DNA from: Caldifarciminota bacterium
GTDB lineage: Bacteria > Hydrothermota > Tepidihabitantia > Tepidihabitantales > CAIPLT01
Direction: 5' to 3'
Assembly: GCA_903865935.1 (NCBI GenBank)
Contig: CAIPLT010000015.1
Span: 62,001 to 126,000 of the forward strand
DNA: 64,000 nucleotides
A program made the position numbers and the translations under genes. Positions 56,272-64,000 of this stretch are shown here, in pieces; positions within the stretch are counted from its first letter, which is position 1; each line of letters opens with the position of its first letter. The notes beneath the pieces were generated by a model. It made no database searches, was not told where the DNA came from, and worked only from the letters and a program-made list of their open reading frames with translations.

Positions 56272-59200
56272 ATGAGTAAAAATAAGCATATTATAATAAT
56301 CGCAGTATTATTATCAATAAGCATTACCAGTCCAGTTATTGCATCACTTTCCGGCTCATACAATGTTGGAGTCGGACAGACCTTCACGACCATCACCGAT
56401 GCCTTAAAAGCCTGGAAAGACTCAACCATTACCGGTGATGTTACATTAAGATTAATGGATGTAAATTATCCGTCAGAAACTTTTCCCTTGGTATGCACGA
56501 TACCGGCACTGTATTCAGGTGGAGGTTGGAATTTGACCATTAAGCCAGTATTGCAATGTTCAATTATCGGTAATAACTCAACCGCGCTTATTAATATAAA
56601 GTCAATTAACCGATTGACTATCGACGGTTCAGCTTCAGACACATCAAAAGATTTAGTTATTTATAATACTTCCATTGCCAGTGGACCATCAACCATTCGT
56701 TTGATTAACGGTGCTTCGTACAACACAATTAAGAATTGTATTATTAAAGGGCAAGGGAATTTTGGTCACGCCTTATCAATCTATACCAGTGCTACGGGTT
56801 CAGCTTCAGGTAATAGTGAAAATCTGATTGAGCATTGTGATATTACCCGAGGACAAGATACCGTACTATACAATAGTGTTTACGTTACCGCGAGTTCCAG
56901 TAGTTATCAAAATATGAATAACATAATCAGGCACTGCAATATCTATAACTTTTATATGGCCGGTGTTACAGTTGGCAGTTACAGTCCCAACACGACCATT
57001 ACGGAATGTAACATTTATTCGACGACCCCTCAACTTAGCCAATATATGTACGGAATTTATACCTTTGGTTCCGGTCAAGGATTAATTGCCACACAGAATA
57101 GAATTGGTGGATTTATACCGTATTATCCGGGCGGTACTTCATCGCAACTCGGCATGTATTTAACCGCTACTCTAACTACCGACACGAACACGATTGCCAA
57201 TAACTTCATCTATTTAAATTCAACTGCTACTCCTGATAATAATAATATTTACGGTATCGGTGTTGGTGGACCAGTTAATACTAATTACAACATTTTTTAC
57301 AATTCAATTTATCTGGCGGGAACTGCAGCTAATGGTTTATCAGCTGGCATTGCCCGTAATCGAGCCAATCTTAACATTAAGAATAATATTGTCTTTAATG
57401 ATCGGACCGGCGGTAGCGGTGCATCTTATTGTATTTTTGATTCAACCGGAGTGCCGGGTGTGACTTCTGATTACAATGACCTGTATGTACTAACACCTAG
57501 CAGTAATAGTCAGTATGTTGGTTATCGGAACGGAATAAATTATGACTCGCTCACCAATTGGCAGAATGCAACCAACTTAGATTCAAATAGCATCAGTATA
57601 AATCCGGACTTTGTGAGTACGACCGATTTACATATCAATCCCTTGTCAAGTAATGTTAACAATCTTGCAACACCGTTTGTCGCAATTACCAATGACTTTG
57701 ATGGTGATGCGCGTAATCCATTGACACCGGATATTGGCGCGGATGAATATGCACCGTACAATCCGCACTCGATTTTCGCCAGTGCAATCGGTCCGGGAAC
57801 GATTACACCATCGGGTGTGGTAATTGTTAATGACGGAGAAGATACAACTTTTATTATTACACCGGACATCGGTCATCATCTAGATAGTCTGGTTGTTGAT
57901 GGTGTCAATCACGGTGCAGATTCCACTTCTTATAAATTTGAAAACGTCTTGACTGACCATACAATTGACGCTTATTTTTCAATTAACACTTATACTATCA
58001 CCGCAACTGCGACCAGCGGCGGGACAATCACCCCTTCGGGTGCAGTTCTTGTGAATTATGGCGATGACACTACCTTTACGATTGCCGCAAATCCTACATA
58101 TGTGCTGGACAGTGTTTTGGTTGACGGGGTGAGCGTTGGTGCGGTCACGTCATATCCGTTTACTGATATAACCGACAACCATACGATTCACGCAATCTTT
58201 TCCATGACTGCAACACCCGGCTGGACACAGCAAGAATCTATGCCAACCCAGGTTGCTGGAAAATATGTTAAAGACGGCGGTGCGATTGTTGCCGTAACCG
58301 GGACAAAAGATGCCGATGTTTTATATGCATTCCGCGGCAAGTCAAGAGAGTTTTACAGATACGGTGGTTCCTGGACCTGGCTACAGAATGACAGCATACC
58401 CAATGGCGTTAAAGTCACTGACCCGACTAAGATTAATAAAAAGGTCGTGGCAAAGGGTGCATCAATGTGCTTTGACGGCGACCACACTATCTATGTGACC
58501 AAAGGCAATGGCGTGCCTGAATTCTGGGCATATGATATCGCAGCCGACAGTAACAAATGGGTAGCAAAAGCATTTGTACCGGTACCCAAAGGACTCAAAG
58601 GCGGCACATCAATCATCTGGTTCAATGGCAAGGTATACCTGTTAGCCGGAAACCAGAAAAAGACCGACCCGAACAACTTCTTTGTCTATAACCCGACTGG
58701 CAACATATGGACTCCACTGGCTTCTTTAGCACTTGGTCCAAAACAGAAGGTCTGGAAAGATGGCGCCTGCATAACTGAAGTCAATGGTGTAATCTATGCG
58801 ATGAAGTCCAATGACAAGCCGAATTACTTCTTCTCCTATGATACTGGAACTAATACCTGGACCCAACTCACAAATGATACGATACCGCCATTTGATTCAT
58901 TACTGACTAATGGTGTTCCGAAGCTCAAGAAGGTGTATGTGAAGGATGGTGCAACAATGACAAACGATGGCAGTGTCATCTATGCAACCAAAGGTGGCGG
59001 GTATAACTTCATGTGGAAATATACACCGGGGGCAAGCTGGACACGAGCTGATTCAGCGCCAAGACTGCACAAGAAGTCAGTTATCAAGACCGGTGGTGCA
59101 ATGACTTATGCCAATGGTGCAGTTTGGTTGCTCAAAGGTAATAACACGCCCGAATTCTGGAAATATGTACCGACTGACGAAAAATCAAATGTCAAAGGAC

Positions 59201-59502
59201 AAATATCAGAGTTGATACAGACCGTAAACGCCCCAACCCCAATTCTCCAATCCCTAATTAATATTTCCCCTAACCCGCTTACCGGACTGACAACAATCCA
59301 ATATAATGTACCGATTTCTGGAAATGTTACAATTAAACTCTTCAACACCAATGGAAGACTGATTGAAATACTCAATGATGGTTATCTTAATGTGGGAACT
59401 TATACCGTTAATCTATCAGCTCAAAATCTTGCTAAAGGCATCTACTTTTTGAGATATGAGACAGCAAATAATCGGACCGAGCTGAAGCTTATCGTACAAT
59501 AA
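56272..59502 (+). CDS. exported beta-helix, repeat-domain and kelch protein with sorting domain
   Basis: 1076 residues. GGAGG precedes the ATG; a signal peptide of about 26 residues follows. Residues about 30-500 form a right-handed beta-helix (GVGQTFTTITDALKAWKDS; NTIKNCIIKGQGN; NNIIRHCNIYNF), as in carbohydrate-binding or lyase proteins, then a DADE-like cap (TPDIGADEYAPYN). Two 'ITATA..GGTITPSGAV' repeats, the kelch-like module and the type A sorting domain are nearly identical to those of the preceding gene. Only the N-terminal part differs. Confidence 0.88.
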   Translation: MSKNKHIIIIAVLLSISITSPVIASLSGSYNVGVGQTFTTITDALKAWKDSTITGDVTLRLMDVNYPSETFPLVCTIPALYSGGGWNLTIKPVLQCSIIGNNSTALINIKSINRLTIDGSASDTSKDLVIYNTSIASGPSTIRLINGASYNTIKNCIIKGQGNFGHALSIYTSATGSASGNSENLIEHCDITRGQDTVLYNSVYVTASSSSYQNMNNIIRHCNIYNFYMAGVTVGSYSPNTTITECNIYSTTPQLSQYMYGIYTFGSGQGLIATQNRIGGFIPYYPGGTSSQLGMYLTATLTTDTNTIANNFIYLNSTATPDNNNIYGIGVGGPVNTNYNIFYNSIYLAGTAANGLSAGIARNRANLNIKNNIVFNDRTGGSGASYCIFDSTGVPGVTSDYNDLYVLTPSSNSQYVGYRNGINYDSLTNWQNATNLDSNSISINPDFVSTTDLHINPLSSNVNNLATPFVAITNDFDGDARNPLTPDIGADEYAPYNPHSIFASAIGPGTITPSGVVIVNDGEDTTFIITPDIGHHLDSLVVDGVNHGADSTSYKFENVLTDHTIDAYFSINTYTITATATSGGTITPSGAVLVNYGDDTTFTIAANPTYVLDSVLVDGVSVGAVTSYPFTDITDNHTIHAIFSMTATPGWTQQESMPTQVAGKYVKDGGAIVAVTGTKDADVLYAFRGKSREFYRYGGSWTWLQNDSIPNGVKVTDPTKINKKVVAKGASMCFDGDHTIYVTKGNGVPEFWAYDIAADSNKWVAKAFVPVPKGLKGGTSIIWFNGKVYLLAGNQKKTDPNNFFVYNPTGNIWTPLASLALGPKQKVWKDGACITEVNGVIYAMKSNDKPNYFFSYDTGTNTWTQLTNDTIPPFDSLLTNGVPKLKKVYVKDGATMTNDGSVIYATKGGGYNFMWKYTPGASWTRADSAPRLHKKSVIKTGGAMTYANGAVWLLKGNNTPEFWKYVPTDEKSNVKGQISELIQTVNAPTPILQSLINISPNPLTGLTTIQYNVPISGNVTIKLFNTNGRLIEILNDGYLNVGTYTVNLSAQNLAKGIYFLRYETANNRTELKLIVQ

Positions 59503-59518
59503 ATAATAAAAATCAACT

Positions 59519-59546
59519 AAAGGGGGCTTGTTTGCCCCCTTTTTTA
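59519..59546 (+). terminator. terminator
   Basis: AAAGGGGGC / GCCCCCTTT with a six-base loop, followed by T residues. Confidence 0.9.
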
Positions 59547-59594
59547 TAAATTATCAAATCAATATTTATTACATACTTAGATATAGGCGCTGAG

Positions 59595-59623
59595 TTGACT
59601 TTAATCAATAAATAAGTTATAAT
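59595..59623 (+). promoter_or_regulatory. promoter with a long leader
   Basis: TTGACT (59595-59600), 17-base spacer, TATAAT (59618-59623). The leader of about 90 bases contains a hairpin GTCTAA / TTAGAC (59668-59683) and an AGAGGAG site before the ATG at 59722. Confidence 0.7.
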
Positions 59624-59721
59624 TTGCTGCGAAAAACTTTGTTCTTTGTTAAAATTATCCTAATTTTGTCTAAGATTTTAGACCTATAGAACAATAAATT
59701 TATTTTATAGAGAGGAGTATT

Positions 59722-61047
59722 ATGCAGAAACCTAAGATTATAACAAATTTACCCGGTCCCAAAGCACAGAAATTATTAAGAAAAGACAAAAAATATATTT
59801 CACCGTCATACACTCGAAGTTATCCGGCGGTAATTGAACACGGCGAAGGATGTTGGGTATGGGATGTTGATGGTAATAAATTTCTCGATTTTAATGCCGG
59901 GATTGCGGTCTGTTCGACCGGGCATTGTCATCCGCAAGTCGTTGAGGCAATACAGAAACAAGCAGAAAAGTTAATCCACATGTCGGGAACCGATTATTAT
60001 TATCCTTTACAGACCCAGTTAGCGGAAAAATTAGCGGAAATTGCTCCGGGAGGAATGAACAAAAGGGTATTCTTTGCCAATTCTGGTGCGGAAACAGTTG
60101 AGGGCGCTTTCAAATTAGCCCGTTATATGACCAAGCGCAAGTATGCAATCGCATTTCTTGGCTCATTCCATGGTCGGACATTAGGAGCATTATCTTTAAC
60201 CGGTAGTAAAGTAACCCAAAAACAGGGTTTTGGACCATTACTTCCAGGTATTTTCCATATTCCCTATGCCTATTGTTATCGATGCGCATATAATTTAGAA
60301 TATCCTGGCTGTGATTTTGCCTGTATTAAATATATTGAAGACCAATTATTCAAAAAAGTGCTCCCGCCCGATGAAACTTGCGCAATCTTTATTGAACCGA
60401 TTCAGGGTGAAGGCGGTTATGTTGTTCCGCCACCCGGTTATTTTCAGAAACTTAAGGAACTGATGCAGAAATATGGCATACTGATGATTGCCGACGAAGT
60501 TCAATCCGGCATGGGCAGAACCGGCAAGATGTTTGCGATGGAACATTGGGATACGATGGCGGATGTGTATTGTGTTGCTAAAGGTATCGCCTCTGGTATG
60601 CCTTTAGGCGCATTTATCGCCAGTGCCAGTTTAATGAGCTGGCCGCCTGGTGCTCACGCATCGACGTTTGGCGGTAATCCGGTTTGCTGTGCTGCAGCAA
60701 TGGCAACGATTAAACTGCTCGAAAATGGTCTGGTCGAAAATGCGGCTAAGGTCGGAGCAGTGATTATGAAACGATTAGAAGCGCTCCAGGCAAAATATGA
60801 AGCGATTGGCGATGTCCGCGGTAAGGGATTGATGATCGGCATCGAACTGGTCGAAGACTCAATCAGCAAAAAACCGCTGACTGAAAAACGTAACGGCATT
60901 ATTTATAAATGCTTTGAAAAAGGTCTATTAATGCAGGGTTGTGGTGCAAACGCGATTAGATTCTCACCGTCACTTATCGTGACCGAAGAAGAAGCGCACA
61001 CTGCGATTGATATCTTTGAATCAGCAATGAAATCGGTTTTAAGATAA
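59722..61047 (+). CDS. class III PLP aminotransferase (acetylornithine/ornithine aminotransferase-like)
   Basis: 441 residues. Fold-type I, class III: GVWIYD-like GCWVWDVDGNKFLDFNAGIAV, NSGAETVEGAFKLARY, FIEPIQGEGGYVVPP, DEVQSGMGRTGKMFA, and the PLP-Lys in VAKGIASGMPLGAF. The N-terminus (NLPGPKAQKLLRKDKKYISPSYTRSYP) is of the type found in Thermococcales and Thermotogales enzymes. That group includes ornithine aminotransferases and broad amino acid racemases, so the substrate cannot be fixed. No arginine biosynthesis gene is near. Confidence 0.88.
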   Translation: MQKPKIITNLPGPKAQKLLRKDKKYISPSYTRSYPAVIEHGEGCWVWDVDGNKFLDFNAGIAVCSTGHCHPQVVEAIQKQAEKLIHMSGTDYYYPLQTQLAEKLAEIAPGGMNKRVFFANSGAETVEGAFKLARYMTKRKYAIAFLGSFHGRTLGALSLTGSKVTQKQGFGPLLPGIFHIPYAYCYRCAYNLEYPGCDFACIKYIEDQLFKKVLPPDETCAIFIEPIQGEGGYVVPPPGYFQKLKELMQKYGILMIADEVQSGMGRTGKMFAMEHWDTMADVYCVAKGIASGMPLGAFIASASLMSWPPGAHASTFGGNPVCCAAAMATIKLLENGLVENAAKVGAVIMKRLEALQAKYEAIGDVRGKGLMIGIELVEDSISKKPLTEKRNGIIYKCFEKGLLMQGCGANAIRFSPSLIVTEEEAHTAIDIFESAMKSVLR

Positions 61048-61060
61048 AAACTATAAAACA

Positions 61061-61101
61061 GGAGAGAGTTATATAAGCTTATACTCTCTCCTTCTTTTTT
61101 A
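61061..61101 (+). terminator. terminator after the aminotransferase
   Basis: GGAGAGAGT / ACTCTCTCC with an inner ATAAGCTTAT palindrome, followed by a T run. Confidence 0.9.
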
Positions 61102-61113
61102 TTTTCGCGGTCA

Positions 61114-62487
61114 ATGACAGATAGATTCCAGAAAAAAATATTAGCGACAGCTGAAAAATTTAATATGTTTGATTCCGGCGATAAGGTTCTGGTCGGATTT
61201 TCCGGCGGTCCGGATTCAATGGCGCTTCTCCATTCTCTGAATGTTATAAAAGATTTATTAAATATTAAAATCTGTGCCTTGCATATTAATCACCGGTTGA
61301 GGACAAAAGCAGCCGGCCAAGACGAGCAGTTTGCAATTAAAGTCTGTAAAAAATGGAATGTCCCGGTCCGAAGTGAAAAAGTCGACGTTAAAAAATATGC
61401 TCAAAAGCATAAATTATCAATCGAAGAGAGCGCCCGGGTTTTAAGATACGAAGAGCTTTCCAAATGGGCAAAGCGCTTACATTGCAACAAGATTGCGATT
61501 GGTCATAATGCCAATGATAATGTTGAAACTGTAATTATAAATTTAATCAGAGGAACTGGTCTGGCTGGTCTTGCTGGTATTCCACCCAAAAGAGATAATA
61601 TTATCCGACCGCTGATTGAAACTGACCGCTCAGAAATTCTGGCGTATTTAAAAAGCAATAAACTTAATTATTGCCACGATTTAACTAATCTCGAATTAGG
61701 ACTGCGTCGCAATTACATCCGCCACAAAATCATTCCATTACTCGAAGAACTTAATCCTAATTTAGCCAAGACCGTTATGCGTAACTCCCAAATTGTCCGA
61801 ACGATTGATAACGATATTACTCTAATGGCTCAACAAGCCCAACAAACCGTGTTAAATAAAGCTGACAAAGGGTGCATCAAGCTTGACATTAAAAAACTTT
61901 TGTCATATAATCATTCGATACAAAGAGAAATTATAAAGCAAATTCTACCGGCATTGGAGTTTAAAGAAATCGAATCAATCTTAGAACTGACCAAAAAATC
62001 ATCTGGAAAAAGATTAGAAATAAATCCCGAAATGAGCGTATGCAAGGAATATAATTATTTACATATCATCGGAAATAAACAAAAGGCACCTGAATTGGCG
62101 GATAAAATCTGGAAGGTAAATATTGGCGAAAATACAAAAATTCCTGAATTGAATTTGGAACTTAATGCTGATATTATAAAAAATGAAAAAATGTCATTTG
62201 ATAATGATTCTGCGGTATTTGACAAATCGCAAATCACACCACCTTTATCAATCCGACTGAGAAAGACCGGCGACCGGTTTATTCCGTTCAAAGGCAAAGA
62301 AAAAAAGTTGAAAGATATCTTAATTGATGATAAAATTCCGGTTCGCCTGCGCGACCAGCTGCCGTTATTATGCGATGCTAATAATATTCTCTGGATTATC
62401 GGATCCCGACGTTCAAATATTGGTCTAATAACTAATAAAATAAAAGAATGTTTAAAAATTAAAATTAGAAAGATGAAATTAAATTGA
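61114..62487 (+). CDS. tilS: tRNA(Ile)-lysidine synthase
   Basis: 457 residues. TilS adds lysine to C34 of the CAU-anticodon isoleucine tRNA. The N-terminal PP-loop ([16 protein letters not shown], about 27-42) binds [37 protein letters not shown] and [13 protein letters not shown] are family motifs. The C-terminal TilS domain is present ([24 protein letters not shown]). It is followed directly by ftsH, a widespread gene order. Confidence 0.95.
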   Translation: MTDRFQKKILATAEKFNMFDSGDKVLVGFSGGPDSMALLHSLNVIKDLLNIKICALHINHRLRTKAAGQDEQFAIKVCKKWNVPVRSEKVDVKKYAQKHKLSIEESARVLRYEELSKWAKRLHCNKIAIGHNANDNVETVIINLIRGTGLAGLAGIPPKRDNIIRPLIETDRSEILAYLKSNKLNYCHDLTNLELGLRRNYIRHKIIPLLEELNPNLAKTVMRNSQIVRTIDNDITLMAQQAQQTVLNKADKGCIKLDIKKLLSYNHSIQREIIKQILPALEFKEIESILELTKKSSGKRLEINPEMSVCKEYNYLHIIGNKQKAPELADKIWKVNIGENTKIPELNLELNADIIKNEKMSFDNDSAVFDKSQITPPLSIRLRKTGDRFIPFKGKEKKLKDILIDDKIPVRLRDQLPLLCDANNILWIIGSRRSNIGLITNKIKECLKIKIRKMKLN

Positions 62488-62492
62488 AAAAA

Positions 62493-64000
62493 ATGCCAAA
62501 ACAACCTTTTCGAAACCCTATCTTAAGTAATATTTTTATCTGGTTATTAGTATTTATCGTTGCCTGGGCGGTCTGGAACTTTTTAGTCCTGCGCCACGGC
62601 GGTAAAGTGGAACCCATTAATTATTCACAATTTCTCACCGAACTGAACAATGACAACATTAAATCGGTCGTCTTTACTGATAAAGAAATTTCCGGCAGCT
62701 TAAAACAAGAATCTTACAAAACATCGGATAAGAATCGAATCCCGTACAAGGAATTTAAAACCACTCAACCTTCTTTTGACGACCCGGAAATGGTTTCAAA
62801 ACTTAAACAGAACAATGTTTCAATAATTGGCAAGCATTCGTCGCCATGGTCTTCGATATTAATCTCGGCTATTCCATGGGTCTTATTTATCGGCATCTGG
62901 ATATTTTTCATCCGGCGTATGTCACAGGGTTCAGACCGTGCATTCAGTTTTGGCAAAAGCAAGGCTCGATTATTGGCTACTGACCGGCCCAAAACAACAT
63001 TTGAAGATGTCGCGGGTGTTGATGAAGCGAAAGATGAGTTAAAAGAAGTCATTGAATTCTTAAAATCGCCTCAGAAATTTCAGAAATTAGGTGGTAAAAT
63101 TCCCAAAGGCGTTTTATTGGTTGGTCCAACTGGTACTGGTAAAACACTCTTAGCCCGGGCAGTTGCCGGCGAAGCTGGTGTTCCATTTTTATCAATCTCC
63201 GGTTCTGATTTTGTCGAGATGTTTGTCGGCGTTGGTGCGGCTCGGGTCAGGGATTTATTTGAACAGGGCAAACGTAATGCCCCGTGCATTATTTTTATTG
63301 ATGAAATTGATGCGGTTGGCAGACAGCGCGGTGCCGGTCTGGGTGGCGGTCATGATGAGCGCGAACAGACCTTAAATCAACTTTTAGTCGAGATGGATGG
63401 ATTTGATACCCAGGAAGGTGTTATTATTATGGCGGCAACCAACCGTCCGGATATCCTTGATTATGCACTACTGCGTCCCGGACGCTTTGACCGGCAGATT
63501 GTTGTTGACCGACCTGATGTTGTCGGTCGTGAAGGAATCTTAAAAGTTCACACCAAGAAAATCCCGCTTGGCAAAGATGTTGATGTAAAAATTTTAGCAC
63601 GCGGCACATCGGGTTTTACCGGCGCGGATTTAGCCAATATGGTCAATGAGGCAGCCCTCTTAGCCGCCCGCAGAAATAAAGCAACCGTAGAAATGCAGGA
63701 TTTTGAAGATGCTAAAGATAAAGTTTTGATGGGGGTTGAGCGCAAAAGTTTGTTAATATCCGACAATGAGAAGAAGTGGATTGCTTTTCATGAAGCCGGT
63801 CACACCTTAGTTTCCCGGCTTATTCCCGGCACTGACCCGATTCACAAAGTTACGATTATCCCTCGCGGTCAGGCACTCGGTGTTACCCAACAATTACCGA
63901 TTGATGACCGTAAAATTTATCCGAAATCATACTGCGTTAATCAATTAACGATAATGCTTGGTGGCAGAGTTGCAGAAGAATTGGAGTTTAATGATATCTC
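62493..64000 (+). CDS. ftsH: ATP-dependent zinc metalloprotease FtsH (partial, 3' end missing)
   Basis: 502 codons are visible; the gene runs off the right edge. A membrane AAA protease: TM1 ([21 protein letters not shown]), a short periplasmic domain, TM2 ([19 protein letters not shown]), Walker A GPTGTGKT, Walker B IIFIDEID, the second region of homology ([22 protein letters not shown]) and the zinc site HEAGH. The ATG at 62493 is favoured; an in-frame TTG at 62484 overlaps the tilS stop. It is read with tilS. Confidence 0.96.
   Translation, partial: MPKQPFRNPILSNIFIWLLVFIVAWAVWNFLVLRHGGKVEPINYSQFLTELNNDNIKSVVFTDKEISGSLKQESYKTSDKNRIPYKEFKTTQPSFDDPEMVSKLKQNNVSIIGKHSSPWSSILISAIPWVLFIGIWIFFIRRMSQGSDRAFSFGKSKARLLATDRPKTTFEDVAGVDEAKDELKEVIEFLKSPQKFQKLGGKIPKGVLLVGPTGTGKTLLARAVAGEAGVPFLSISGSDFVEMFVGVGAARVRDLFEQGKRNAPCIIFIDEIDAVGRQRGAGLGGGHDEREQTLNQLLVEMDGFDTQEGVIIMAATNRPDILDYALLRPGRFDRQIVVDRPDVVGREGILKVHTKKIPLGKDVDVKILARGTSGFTGADLANMVNEAALLAARRNKATVEMQDFEDAKDKVLMGVERKSLLISDNEKKWIAFHEAGHTLVSRLIPGTDPIHKVTIIPRGQALGVTQQLPIDDRKIYPKSYCVNQLTIMLGGRVAEELEFNDI

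Noticed and set aside
1-64000. tRNA, rRNA, insertion sequence or prophage genes
   Set aside because: None was seen by eye in the gaps. A tRNAscan-SE and Infernal run would be decisive; any hit in the gaps would overturn this.

Overview
The window looks like part of the chromosome of an uncultivated, deep-branching Gram-negative bacterium. I infer a lineage like candidate phylum WOR-3 (Stahlbacteria) or another FCB-type group. The evidence is AT-rich DNA, many exported beta-propeller proteins (SBBP, YVTN, kelch, FG-GAP), C-terminal 'YPNP ... GIYF' type A sorting domains, PEGA-domain kinases, and a thiolase-like/DUF35 cluster of a kind common in archaea. I saw no tRNA, rRNA, CRISPR array, transposase or phage gene.

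Layout. 1-8.0 kb: sugar-type ABC ATPase (cut by the window edge), accD, a 22-codon lysine-rich peptide gene with its own promoter and terminator, mfd, a queuosine-precursor-type transporter and fusA. 8.2-10.9 kb: two exported beta-propeller proteins. 11-17 kb: a HlyD/ATPase/ATPase/permease/permease export system plus a DUF1614 membrane protein. 17.5-21.1 kb: a DUF4139 protein and topA. 21.2-29.0 kb: a GAF sigma-54 activator, a Ser/Thr kinase with PEGA domains, and exported proteins preceded by two near-consensus sigma-54 promoters. One of these has a perfect inverted repeat upstream and a foldable leader behind it. 29.5-34.8 kb (minus strand): a tandem pair of unknown membrane proteins, a metallophosphoesterase and a PK-C-like protein. 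35-39.9 kb (minus strand): an FG-GAP protein, two DUF35 proteins and two thiolase-fold proteins without the usual catalytic residues. 41.6-48.7 kb: a compact operon cysS-deoC-tdh-kbl-rubrerythrin-purE-nitroreductase-purC. 48.8-59.5 kb: large exported proteins that share a kelch plus sorting-domain C-terminal module behind different N-terminal domains. 59.7-64 kb: a class III aminotransferase, tilS and ftsH (cut by the window edge).

How it fits together. The plausible special systems are (i) a sigma-54/GAF/kinase module that appears to control neighbouring exported proteins, and (ii) the four-gene thiolase-like/DUF35 cluster, which may form an acyl-CoA C-C lyase or ligase complex rather than a true thiolase. 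Two repeat phenomena run through the window. One is short word-like imperfect palindromes that sit between genes and have also entered coding sequence as protein linkers. The other is a family of about 300-bp AT-rich intergenic elements with a conserved head. Several housekeeping genes have their -10 box only 5-11 bases before the ATG, which suggests leaderless transcripts.
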